Assembly: GCA_035547055.1 (NCBI GenBank)
Contig: DASZVN010000065.1
Coordinates: 1 to 21,424 of the forward strand
Length of the DNA: 21,424 nt
From: DASZVN01 sp035547055
GTDB lineage: Bacteria > Pseudomonadota > Alphaproteobacteria > Rhizobiales > Methylopilaceae
Direction: 5' to 3'
The notes beneath the pieces are model-generated. The model was given only the letters and a program-made list of their open reading frames with translations, was not told the origin of the DNA and did no database searches. Of the stretch, positions 7,734-15,129 are shown piece after piece (the first letter of the stretch is position 1; the number at the start of each line of letters is the position of its first letter). The position numbers were made by a program, and so were the translations under genes.

Positions 7734-8513
7734 TCATGCCGCCGTCATGCCGCCATCGACGGCGTGGATCGCGCCGTTGATGTAGGCGGAATCGTCGGAG
7801 CACAGGAACGCCACCAGCGTCGCCACCTCCTCGGCGCGGCCGTAGCGGCCGGCGGCGACGCCATGCGCGAAGGCCTCGTGCGCCTTGGCCGCCTGGCCGG
7901 GCATCGCGCCCTCCTCCAGCGAGGCCATCATACGGCTCTCGATCGGGCCGGGATTGACGCAGTTCACCCTGAGGCCCTTCGGCGCCCATTCCAGCGCCGC
8001 CGTCCGCGTCAGGCCGACCACCGCGTGCTTGCTGGCGATATAGGCGGCCATGCCGGGCGATCCGATCAGCCCTGCCACGCTCGACATGTTGACGATGCTG
8101 CCGTGGCCGCGCTCCGCCATGACCGGGATGACGTGCTTCATCCCGAGGAAGACGCCAACGACGTTGACCGCGATCACCTTCTGAAACACGTCGAGCGGAT
8201 AGTCCGGGATCGGCGCGACCACGCCCTCGATGCCGGCGTTGTTGAAGAAAGCGTCGATCCGCCCGAACCTGTCCTTCGCGGCGCGGGCATAGCCCGCGAC
8301 CGCGGCCTCGTCGGTCACGTCCGCCTCGACGATCGCGAGCCGATCCGCCGCGGCGACGCCCGCCCGCAGGGCATCGAAGTTCGCGCCCTTGCGGTCGACG
8401 GCGACGACGCCGGCGCCGCGGGCGATCATCAGCCGAACCGTCGCGGCACCGATCTCGCCCGCCGCGCCGGTGACGACGATCACCTTGTCGGTCAGCATGT
8501 TGCTGTTCAGCAT
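7734..8513 (-). CDS. Short-chain dehydrogenase/reductase (SDR)
   Basis: This 259-aa classical SDR has the nucleotide-binding TGAAGEIG (15-22), an Asp (D40, VAVDRKG) at the end of the second strand that suggests NAD(H) preference, NNAG (91-94), and the catalytic set N117, S144/S145, Y158 and K162 (YIASK). The C terminus (AYINGAIHAVDGGMTAA) is typical of the family. Its substrate cannot be inferred. ATG 8513 is chosen because GAGGA lies 8 bases upstream; the ATG at 8498 (MLTDK) is possible. It lies 50 bp downstream of the FixK-like gene on the same strand, so it may be co-transcribed with the regulator. The next gene downstream has its own FixK-type box. Confidence 0.88.
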   Translation of the reverse strand: MLNSNMLTDKVIVVTGAAGEIGAATVRLMIARGAGVVAVDRKGANFDALRAGVAAADRLAIVEADVTDEAAVAGYARAAKDRFGRIDAFFNNAGIEGVVAPIPDYPLDVFQKVIAVNVVGVFLGMKHVIPVMAERGHGSIVNMSSVAGLIGSPGMAAYIASKHAVVGLTRTAALEWAPKGLRVNCVNPGPIESRMMASLEEGAMPGQAAKAHEAFAHGVAAGRYGRAEEVATLVAFLCSDDSAYINGAIHAVDGGMTAA

Positions 8514-8563
8514 GGCCTCGTTCCTCATCCGGTTCTTATGCTCGATCACCGGTGTGGCGGGCG

Positions 8564-9256
8564 TCAGGCGGCGTCGGCGAAGGCGTGGCGGTCGCGCAGG
8601 ACGACGTGCCGCGCGCTCGGTAGCGCGATCATCCGGCGGCGCTCCATCTCGCTCAGCGCGCGCGAGACGGTCTCGATGGTCAGGCCGAGATAGTCGGCGA
8701 TGTCGGTGCGCGACATCGCGAGGTCGATCGCCTCGCCGCCCTGCTCGCGCGCCGCCATCTCCAGCAGGAAGGCGCCGACGCGCTCCCCGGCGCTGCGCCG
8801 CCCGAGCAGCATGACATGCTCCTCGGCGCGGCGAAGGCCATCGGCCGCCAGGCGCCACAGCGCATGCGCCACCACCGGGTTCTGGCTGGCCGCCCGCTCC
8901 ACCTGCGAGCGCCGCACCAGCGCGATCTCGCAGTCGGTCACCGCCTCGGCGGAGCTCGAATGGGCATCGCCGCCGTCCAGGCCGAACAGGTCCCCGGCAA
9001 AGTAGAAGCAGGCAATCTGGCGGCGGCCGTCGCCGAGGATGCGGAAGGTCCGCACCACGCCCGAGGTCACCTTGTAGACGAAGTCGGCTGGCTCCTCCTC
9101 GCCGAAGATCTCCTCGTTGCGGCCAAAGGACATCTTCATTGCGGGGATCGCGATGGCGCCGGCGATCTCCAGCGTCGTCTGCAGCGCGCCAGCCACCACG
9201 GCGATCCGTCGGTCGGGGTCGGCGGACGGATGCGGAATGATCTGGGTCGAGAGCAT
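8564..9256 (-). CDS. fixK: CRP/FNR-family transcriptional regulator, FixK-like
   Basis: The 230-aa protein has an N-terminal cyclic-nucleotide-type beta-roll (about residues 35-125), a long dimer helix and a winged helix-turn-helix (about 178-222). The recognition helix IETVSRA carries E195, S198 and R199 in the E-x2-SR spacing that in FNR/FixK reads TTGAT half-sites. It lacks the N-terminal cysteine cluster of true FNR; its cysteines are C83 and C109. It therefore looks like the FixK class, which does not sense O2 itself and is controlled through FixLJ. Boxes of the expected sequence occur at 630-643, 7709-7722 and 13415-13428. ATG 9256 has GAGGAG nine bases upstream. No FixJ-type half-site is evident before the gene, so its control by FixJ is an inference. 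Confidence 0.85.
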   Translation of the reverse strand: MLSTQIIPHPSADPDRRIAVVAGALQTTLEIAGAIAIPAMKMSFGRNEEIFGEEEPADFVYKVTSGVVRTFRILGDGRRQIACFYFAGDLFGLDGGDAHSSSAEAVTDCEIALVRRSQVERAASQNPVVAHALWRLAADGLRRAEEHVMLLGRRSAGERVGAFLLEMAAREQGGEAIDLAMSRTDIADYLGLTIETVSRALSEMERRRMIALPSARHVVLRDRHAFADAA

Positions 9257-9308
9257 CGGTCGGTCTCCTCGGCTCGGTCGATGCCCATGGGTAGCGCCGG
9301 TGGCGGTG

Positions 9309-9323
9309 CCCCGAAATTCGGGG
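9309..9323. repeat. Short palindrome between ATPase stop and regulator gene
   Basis: CCCCGAA-A-TTCGGGG is a 7-bp inverted repeat around one base, 7 bases past the P-type ATPase stop and about 53 bases upstream of the FixK-like start. As RNA it could form a short hairpin but no T tract follows. It may be an operator for the regulator gene or a weak terminator. Confidence 0.4.
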
Positions 9324-9330
9324 TCTTCCC

Positions 9331-11865
9331 TTACGGGGTTTTCCGGAGGCGGCCGGGCGCCGGGATGGCGATGCGCTTCAGGCCCTCGGCCGCGACAAGG
9401 TAGAGGACGGTCAGCCCGGCAATGGCGCCGAGCATGGGTAGCGGCACGGCGGCGAAGCCGAAAAGGGTGCCGAGGGGCGTCAGCGCCACGGCGAGCGCGA
9501 CCGCGAGCGCCCCGAGCGAGGTCGCCGCGAGCACCGGGTGGGGCCGGCTCTTCCACGCCGGCCGCGCGGTACGGATGACGAAGATCACGAGGATCTGGGT
9601 CGCGATCGATTCGACGAACCAGGCGGTGCGGAAGCTTGCAACGTCGGCATGGAAAACGAGGCCGAGCAGCGCAAAGGTCGCGAGGTCGAACAGCGACGAG
9701 AGCGGACCCATCACCAAGGTGAAGCGCAGCACGTCGCGCATGTCCCAGCCGTGCGGCCGGGCGACGGCTTCGGCATCGGCGGCGTCGAAGGGGATGCCGA
9801 TCTCGGAAAGGTCGTAGAGGAGGTTGTTCAGGAGGATCTGCAGCGGCGCCAGCGGCAGGAACGGCAGGACCAGCGAGGCCGCGGCCATCGACAGCATGTT
9901 GCCGAAGTTCGAGCTGGTGCCCATGCGGACGTATTTCATGATGTTGGCGTCGGTGCGCCGGCCCTCGGCGACCCCGTCGGCGAGGACGCCGAGATCGGGC
10001 GCGAGCAGGATGATGTCGGCGGTCTCGCGGGCGACGTCGGTGCCGCCGTCGACCGAGAGGCCGACGTCGGCGGCGTGGATCGCCGGCGCGTCGTTGATGC
10101 CGTCGCCGAGATAGCCGACGGTGTGGCCGCGGCGGCGGAGCGCGCGGACGATCCGGCTCTTCTGGTCGGGCGCGATGCGGACGAAGAGGTCGGCCTCCTC
10201 GGCCCGGGCAGCGAGCGCGGCATCGCCGAGGCTCGCCAGTTCCTCGCCTCTCAGCACACCCCGCGCCGGCAGGCCGAGCGTCTCGACGAGATGGCGGACC
10301 ACCGGCTCGGCGTCGCCCGAGACGATCTTGACGCGGACGCCGACCGCGGCGAGCCGGGCGACGGCGGCGCCCGCCGAGGCCTTTGGCGGATCGAGGAAGG
10401 CGACGCAGCCGGCGAAGACAAGATCCGTCTCGTCGGCGGGAGCGATGGCGGCGCAGCCGGCCGGCATCTCCTTCCAGGCAACCCCGAGCAGGCGGAAGCC
10501 GTCGCGGCCCCTGGCGTCGAACAATGCCGCGAGGCTGCGGGCGAGCGCGGGATCGAGCGGCACGATGCGGCCATCCTGCATTTCGACCCGGGCACAGAGC
10601 GCAAGCATGCCTTCAGGCGCGCCCTTGGCGATCATCAGACGCCGCGCACCGCAACCGGCGAGCACCGAAGCGCGGCGGCGCTCGAAGTCGAAGGGCGCGT
10701 CGTCGATCCGGCACCAGGCGCCGTCCGGCGGCGTGGCGCCGGCGAGAATGGCGTCGTCGAGGCTGCTCCGCATGGCGCTGGCGTAGCGGCTGTTGAGCCA
10801 GGCGAGCTCGGCCACCCGTGGTCGCCCGGCGCCGTCAGCGCCGAAGCTTCCGACGAGGGCAATGCGCGCCTCGGTGAGCGTGCCGGTCTTGTCGGTGCAG
10901 AGCACGTCCATCGCGCCGAGGTCGTGGATCGCCGACAGGCGCTTCACCACGACGCGCCGCCCGGCCATCCGCACCGCGCCGCGCGAGAGCGTCACGGTCA
11001 TGATCATCGGCAGCAGCTCGGGCGTCAGCCCGACCGCCAGCGCCACCGCGAACAGGAAGCTCTCGAGCGTGAGGCCATGGCGCAGCATCTGGGTCATCAG
11101 CACCGCCAGCACGAGGAAGCCGGTCAGCCGCAGGATCAGCATGCCGAGCGCGTGGATCCCGCGCTCGAACGCGGTCGGCGCCGCCTTCTCGCGCACCGAG
11201 GCGGCGATGGCGCCGAAGCGGGTGGCGCGGCCGGTCGCGACCGCCAGCATCGTCGCCTCGCCGCCAACTAGGCTCGTGCCGGCGAAGAGGGCGTTGAAGG
11301 CATCGCTCGGCACGGTGGCCGCGCAGGCGCCCGGCCGCTTCTCGACGCCGTAGGGCTCTCCGGTCAGGATCGCCTCGTCGGCGAGGGCGCCGCGGCTCGT
11401 CAGGACCAGCCCGTCTGCCGGTACGAGGTCGCCAGCCCTCAACTCGACGACGTCGCCCGGCACGATGTCGGCGGCGGGGATTTCCGCCGCCGCGCCGTCG
11501 CGCCGCACCCGGGCGGTGACCGCGACCGAGCGCTTCAGCGCATCGACCGCAGCCTCCGCACGCCGCTCCTGGGCAATGTCGAGGCCGATCGAGACCAATA
11601 CGATCGCGACGATGACGAGGCAGCTCTGCCAGTCGCCAGTCGCGCCGGCGACGAACGCCGCGATCAGGAGGATCGCGACCAGCGGCTCGGCGAGGCGACG
11701 GGCGAGCCGTGCCCCGAACGTCCGGCGGATGGCGCCCACCGCGACATTGGCGCCGACCCGCGCCAGCCGCGCCGCCGCCTCCGCGCTCGAAAGCCCCTCC
11801 GCCGGCGCGCCGAGCCGCGCCAGCACGTCTTCGGTCGGCGTGGTCCAGAACGCCTCGCCAACCAT
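9331..11865 (-). CDS. P-type ATPase, MgtA-like (type IIIB)
   Basis: The 844-aa membrane ATPase has the actuator motif ILTGEPYG (167-173), phosphorylation motif CTDKTGTLTE (D325), nucleotide-site IAKGAPEG (412-419) and hinge GDGINDAP (587-594). M4 has VGLTPELLPMI (278-288). The C-terminal half carries MGTSSNFGNMLSM and LLNNLLYDLSEIGIPFD, which are characteristic of Mg2+-importing MgtA/MgtB pumps. It is slightly shorter than typical MgtA, and the usual TGES is TGEP here. Mg2+ uptake is the likeliest role, but the substrate is not proven. Start 11865 lies 14 bp after the USP stop, so the two genes are surely co-transcribed. I see no MgtA-type regulatory leader in this tight spacing, so control by the stress operon rather than by Mg2+ is inferred. 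Confidence 0.88.
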   Translation of the reverse strand: MVGEAFWTTPTEDVLARLGAPAEGLSSAEAAARLARVGANVAVGAIRRTFGARLARRLAEPLVAILLIAAFVAGATGDWQSCLVIVAIVLVSIGLDIAQERRAEAAVDALKRSVAVTARVRRDGAAAEIPAADIVPGDVVELRAGDLVPADGLVLTSRGALADEAILTGEPYGVEKRPGACAATVPSDAFNALFAGTSLVGGEATMLAVATGRATRFGAIAASVREKAAPTAFERGIHALGMLILRLTGFLVLAVLMTQMLRHGLTLESFLFAVALAVGLTPELLPMIMTVTLSRGAVRMAGRRVVVKRLSAIHDLGAMDVLCTDKTGTLTEARIALVGSFGADGAGRPRVAELAWLNSRYASAMRSSLDDAILAGATPPDGAWCRIDDAPFDFERRRASVLAGCGARRLMIAKGAPEGMLALCARVEMQDGRIVPLDPALARSLAALFDARGRDGFRLLGVAWKEMPAGCAAIAPADETDLVFAGCVAFLDPPKASAGAAVARLAAVGVRVKIVSGDAEPVVRHLVETLGLPARGVLRGEELASLGDAALAARAEEADLFVRIAPDQKSRIVRALRRRGHTVGYLGDGINDAPAIHAADVGLSVDGGTDVARETADIILLAPDLGVLADGVAEGRRTDANIMKYVRMGTSSNFGNMLSMAAASLVLPFLPLAPLQILLNNLLYDLSEIGIPFDAADAEAVARPHGWDMRDVLRFTLVMGPLSSLFDLATFALLGLVFHADVASFRTAWFVESIATQILVIFVIRTARPAWKSRPHPVLAATSLGALAVALAVALTPLGTLFGFAAVPLPMLGAIAGLTVLYLVAAEGLKRIAIPAPGRLRKTP

Positions 11866-11879
11866 CGGGCCACCGCCGT

Positions 11880-12704
11880 TCAGTGCGCCATCAACGATGG
11901 GAGGGCGCTATGGAGGATGCGGTCGCGGGTGACGCCGCCGAGGATCCACTCGCGGAAGCGGGTGTGGCCGTAGGCGCCGGCGACGACGAGGTCGGCCTTC
12001 TCGGTGCGGGCGATGGCGTCGATCTGCTCGGCGGCATCGCCGAGCGGAAGGGGCGTCGTGCCGATCGCCTCGATGCCGTGACGGCCGAGCCAGGCGACAA
12101 CGTCGGCGACCCGCGCCTCGGCGGCGTGGGCGTCGTCGGCCTCGTCAAGCTCGGCGACGACCACCCTCCCCGCCCGCTTCAGGAACGGCAGCGCGTCCCA
12201 CACCGCGCGGCGCGATTCCCGCGTGTCCTTCCAGGCCACCAGGATGCGCGCGGCGTCGAGCCGCGCCGCTTCGGGCGGCACCAGCAGCGTCGGCCGGCCG
12301 ACCTCCATCAGGAGGTCGCTCGCGTTCAGGATGCGGGCGTTGTCCATCGTGGTCGCCTCGCGCTCGGTGCCGGCGATGACGAGGTCGGCGGCGCGCGCGT
12401 TGCGGGCCACGAACGCCAGCGGATTGCCAAGCTCCTGGCGCCATTCGGTGCCGATGCCGAGGGACCGCGTGGCGGTGAGGAAGCGCTCGTGCGCCTCGCG
12501 CATCGCCTCGTTGAGCTGCTTGCGGTCCTCGTCGATCACCTCGCCCGGAATCGGCGCGTCGAAGAACATCGGCGGCAGCGGATCGGCCGCGGAGATGCCG
12601 ATCAGATGGGCGCCGAAGCGCTTGGCGAGGTCGCCGGCGATGGCGAGCCGGGAATCGTTGGTCTGGCCGATGCCGAGATGGACCATCATCGTCGCGTAGG
12701 ACAT
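11880..12704 (-). CDS. Tandem universal stress protein (USP)
   Basis: The 274-aa protein contains two UspA folds (about residues 1-145 and 152-272). Only the second keeps the nucleotide loop G243-x2-G246-x9-G256, and there the Ser/Thr that normally follows is Gly257 (GAYGHTRFREWILGG). ATP binding is therefore uncertain. It shares the start MSYAT-MVH and overall layout with the USP at 13483-14304, so the two are paralogues. ATG 12704 follows a GAGGAG ribosome site. It sits between the DoxX-like gene (66 bp upstream) and the P-type ATPase (14 bp downstream). USPs of this kind are common in hypoxia and stationary-phase regulons. Confidence 0.9.
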   Translation of the reverse strand: MSYATMMVHLGIGQTNDSRLAIAGDLAKRFGAHLIGISAADPLPPMFFDAPIPGEVIDEDRKQLNEAMREAHERFLTATRSLGIGTEWRQELGNPLAFVARNARAADLVIAGTEREATTMDNARILNASDLLMEVGRPTLLVPPEAARLDAARILVAWKDTRESRRAVWDALPFLKRAGRVVVAELDEADDAHAAEARVADVVAWLGRHGIEAIGTTPLPLGDAAEQIDAIARTEKADLVVAGAYGHTRFREWILGGVTRDRILHSALPSLMAH

Positions 12705-12770
12705 GCTCTCCTCCTCGGGATGTGCATGATGCCGGGGCCGCCGGCGCGGCTTGGGTCGGGATCGAGCTGC

Positions 12771-13256
12771 TCAGGCCACCAAGGGGCGCAGCGCTGGGTG
12801 CGAGCGGACGAAGGCGAGGCCGCCGAGCCAGCCATCGAGGCCCGCGATCTGTCCGGCGTGCCGGGTCATCAGGTAGACCAGCGCGGCCGCGTAGACGACA
12901 TGATCGTCGATCAGGAAGTTGAGCGGCGAGTCCACATAGGGAAAGTCCATGTGGGCGAGCCAATAGACCAGCATGAGCAGCGCACCGAATGTGCCGCCGA
13001 GCCGCGTCAGAACGCCGAACACGAGCGACAGCCCGATCAGGAGATGGCCCCAGGAGACGAGGACGTTCGTCACCGGAAGAACGCCCGGCGCGGCGAAGCC
13101 GGCAAAGAGGAAATGGAAGGTCTTGGTGTGCGTCAGGAAGCCGGCGGCGCTCCATGACGGATCGAAGACCTGGGTGACGCCGGCATAAAGAAAGGTCCAG
13201 CCGATCGCGACCCGGAGAAAGACGGTCAGGCTGCGCTGCAGCGTGGTGTCATGCAT
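12771..13256 (-). CDS. DoxX-family membrane protein
   Basis: The 161-aa protein has four hydrophobic segments (about residues 9-27, 62-80, 85-102 and 118-132), with the RVAIGWTFLYAGVTQVFDP opening and LLIGLSLVFGVLTRLGG segment typical of the DoxX/DoxD (thiosulfate:quinone oxidoreductase small subunit-like) superfamily. Members act in quinone-linked redox or oxidative stress complexes, but the function of this branch is unknown. ATG 13256 follows GGGGAG at nine bases. It appears to be the first gene of the block running to the ATPase and is divergent from the second USP. The intergenic region holds a perfect FNR/FixK box, whose centre is about 165 bases from this start. Confidence 0.8.
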   Translation of the reverse strand: MHDTTLQRSLTVFLRVAIGWTFLYAGVTQVFDPSWSAAGFLTHTKTFHFLFAGFAAPGVLPVTNVLVSWGHLLIGLSLVFGVLTRLGGTFGALLMLVYWLAHMDFPYVDSPLNFLIDDHVVYAAALVYLMTRHAGQIAGLDGWLGGLAFVRSHPALRPLVA

Positions 13257-13414
13257 GGCGACGATCTCCCCAAGAGGTGCCGTCGCGTCTCGTCGGGCGG
13301 GCGGCGATGCGGCCCAGGCGGCCGCGCACGCCCTGCCACTTACGCGGCTGGCGCAGCGGACGAAATTCCGGTCGGTTGCTTAAGGGAAGATCCGGAGGTC
13401 CGAAGCGCAGGGCG

Positions 13415-13428
13415 TTGATCGGGATCAA
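13415..13428. promoter_or_regulatory. Perfect FNR/FixK box upstream of the second USP
   Basis: TTGATCGGGATCAA is an exact TTGAT-N4-ATCAA match. Its centre (13421.5) lies 61.5 bases before the USP ATG at 13483. A class II start would give a leader of about 20 bases, enough to include the AAAGGAG ribosome site. It could also influence the divergent DoxX-USP-ATPase genes. Confidence 0.8.
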
Positions 13429-13482
13429 GGATCCGGCGCGCCGCGGTGCCAGGCTGGCCGCCATCATCCAAAGGAGCGGACC

Positions 13483-14304
13483 ATGTCCTACGCAACGGTG
13501 ATGGTGCATGTCGACGTGAGCGCGCCGGCCGATGCGCGGCTGAAGATCGCTGCCGAGCAGGCGCGCCGCTTCGGGGCCCGGCTCGTCGGCATCGCCGCGG
13601 CCGAGCCGATCCTTCGCGTCTATGTCGGGGCGCCGGTCCCGGCGGCCCTCCGCCTCGCCGACGAGGAGGAAGCCGAAGAGCTCTTGGCCGAAGCGGAGGC
13701 GCGGTTCCGCGCGGCGGTGAAGGACAGCGGCTGTGCGCTCGAGTGGCGGCAGGCGATCGGCGACCCGACGACCTTCGTTGCGCGCGAGTCGCGTGCCGCC
13801 GATCTCCTCGTCCTCGGCGCACCGCGGCGGAACGACGACGTCGACGAACCCGCCTTCGGTGCCGACGAGCTGACGCTGCGCGCCGGACGGCCGATCCTGG
13901 TGGTGCCGCCCGAGATCGACCGCTTCGAGGGCCGCCGCGTCCTGGTCGGCTGGAAGGACACGCCCGAGGCGCGGCGCGCCGTCGCCGACGCGGTGCCGCT
14001 GCTGGCCAAGGCCGAGGAGGTCATCATCGCCGCGATCGACGAGTGGCAGGAGCCGGAACGGACGCGCGAAAGCGCCAGCCAGGTCGTGGTCTGGCTCGGC
14101 CGCCGCGGTGTCGACTCCCGCGCAGTAGTGCTGCCGGCCTATGGCCCGCCCGCCAGCCAGCTCGACACCTATGCCTGGGAAAACGGCGCCGACCTGATCG
14201 TCGCCGGCGCCTACGGCCACAGCCGCCTGCGCGAATGGGCCCTCGGCGGCGTCACGCACGATCTGCTGCACACGACCCGCCGCTGCTCGTTCCTTAGCCA
14301 TTGA
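13483..14304 (+). CDS. Tandem universal stress protein (USP), second copy
   Basis: The 273-aa protein contains two UspA folds (about residues 1-145 and 150-271). The second has GAYGHSRLREWALGG, which keeps G-x2-G-x9-G but again replaces the Ser/Thr with Gly. It aligns end to end with the USP at 11880-12704, including the MSYAT start, WRQ-GDP/GNP segment and WKDT motif, so this is a divergent paralogue rather than a recent copy. ATG 13483 has AAAGGAG seven bases upstream. It is the only plus-strand gene between 3282 and 16745, and it has its own perfect FixK-type box, so strong low-oxygen induction is the likely mode of control. Confidence 0.9.
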   Translation: MSYATVMVHVDVSAPADARLKIAAEQARRFGARLVGIAAAEPILRVYVGAPVPAALRLADEEEAEELLAEAEARFRAAVKDSGCALEWRQAIGDPTTFVARESRAADLLVLGAPRRNDDVDEPAFGADELTLRAGRPILVVPPEIDRFEGRRVLVGWKDTPEARRAVADAVPLLAKAEEVIIAAIDEWQEPERTRESASQVVVWLGRRGVDSRAVVLPAYGPPASQLDTYAWENGADLIVAGAYGHSRLREWALGGVTHDLLHTTRRCSFLSH

Positions 14305-14361
14305 GGCCGCGGCGGAACGAGCAACGCCGCCACCGTGGCAGCGCCCGCGGTCGTCGTACGA

Positions 14362-14748
14362 TCAAGGCTTTTCGACGCGCACGATCCGATAGGTGAGCAT
14401 GTCGTGCTGACGCCTGATCGAGACGTACTCGCCGGTCACGAAGCGTTCCTCGCCGAAGCGAAATCCGATCTCGTCGTCGCTTTCGCCCTGCTCATAGTCG
14501 AAGTACCACTGGCCACCCGGCTTGCGCCGCAGACGACCGATCCGGGTCTCGCCGTCCCGGTTGAAATGCCGGACCCGGCAGAGGTCCTGGTGGGTCTTCC
14601 ATGTGTCGGCTTCGAGGTGCCCGGTGTCGTCGAGCGGCACGAGTAGGTCGTAGCCCTCGTCGGGCTCCCCTTCCGGGTGATCCTTCGCGCGGGCGAGGTG
14701 CAAGCTCACGCGCCGAAAGCTCGGCGCAAGCTCTTTCGCATCGGTCAT
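14362..14748 (-). CDS. Hypothetical protein, 128 aa
   Basis: I do not recognise the family. The product is hydrophilic and charged (E/D/R-rich), with aromatic-rich motifs GYDLLVPLDD, QWYFDYEQGESDDEIGFRFGEERF and a C-terminal RIVRVEKP, and has no signal peptide or membrane segment. It is likely a small cytoplasmic beta-rich protein. ATG 14748 is preceded by GGAG; the in-frame ATG at 14808 would add 20 residues without a good ribosome site and would overlap the candidate box at 14795-14808. It lies downstream of nirK and the ChaB-like gene on the same strand and converges with the USP. Co-regulation with nirK is inferred from position and from the similar box. Confidence 0.75.
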   Translation of the reverse strand: MTDAKELAPSFRRVSLHLARAKDHPEGEPDEGYDLLVPLDDTGHLEADTWKTHQDLCRVRHFNRDGETRIGRLRRKPGGQWYFDYEQGESDDEIGFRFGEERFVTGEYVSIRRQHDMLTYRIVRVEKP

Positions 14749-14794
14749 GGTCGTCTCCGTCGGCCGAATGGGGGGGAAGGGCGGAAGTCGCGCG

Positions 14795-14808
14795 TTGAGC
14801 CGACGCAA
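14795..14808. promoter_or_regulatory. Possible FNR/NnrR-type box
   Basis: TTGAGCCGACGCAA has half-sites TTGAG and (reverse strand) TTGCG separated by four bases, like the nirK box TTGAGCCAGCTCAA. Its centre lies about 53 bases upstream of the ATG at 14748. The symmetry is imperfect and this call is tentative. Confidence 0.35.
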
Positions 14809-14837
14809 AGCGGGAACGTGCGCGGCGGCCCAACGGG

Positions 14838-15059
14838 TCAGTCGCCGTCCGGCGCGGCGCTCACCCAGCGGTCGCCGATCTTGACGTAGCTACGCTTGAC
14901 CGCCGCCCAGGCGATGCGATGCGCCGCCTCTTCCTGCCGCAGGTCCCCGGCATGGGCGGCATAGGCATGGTTGAAGGCGCTGCGATAGATGTCCTGGGCG
15001 TGCTCCGGCAGATGGTCCCGCACCGACGGCGGCAGCTCGGCGTTCGACGTGTAGGGCAT
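14838..15059 (-). CDS. ChaB-like small protein
   Basis: The 73-aa protein matches the ChaB family along its length: LPPSVRDHLPEHAQDIYRSAF (9-29), then EEAAHRIAWAAVKRSYVK (43-60). ChaB was named as a regulator of the ChaA cation antiporter in E. coli, but no cation antiporter gene is visible here and the biochemical role of the family is unclear. ATG 15059 is preceded by GGGAG. It lies 70 bp downstream of nirK on the same strand. A longer open frame upstream is not supported, because the homology begins at MPYTSNAELP. Confidence 0.88.
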   Translation of the reverse strand: MPYTSNAELPPSVRDHLPEHAQDIYRSAFNHAYAAHAGDLRQEEAAHRIAWAAVKRSYVKIGDRWVSAAPDGD

Positions 15060-15129
15060 CACCCATCTCCCGCGGCTTCGACAAGCGGAGGAGCGGGCGG
15101 CCGGTCGCGACCGCCCTCTCCTCCCGGAT

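Noticed and set aside
12705..12770. Separate FixK-type promoter between DoxX and the first USP
   Set aside because: No TTGAT or ATCAA pair with the right spacing is present in these 66 bases; read-through from DoxX is simpler.
14305..14361. Terminator between the second USP and the 128-aa gene
   Set aside because: GCGGCG and CGCCGC could pair across ten bases, but the stem is short, ordinary for this GC content, and no T tract follows on either strand.
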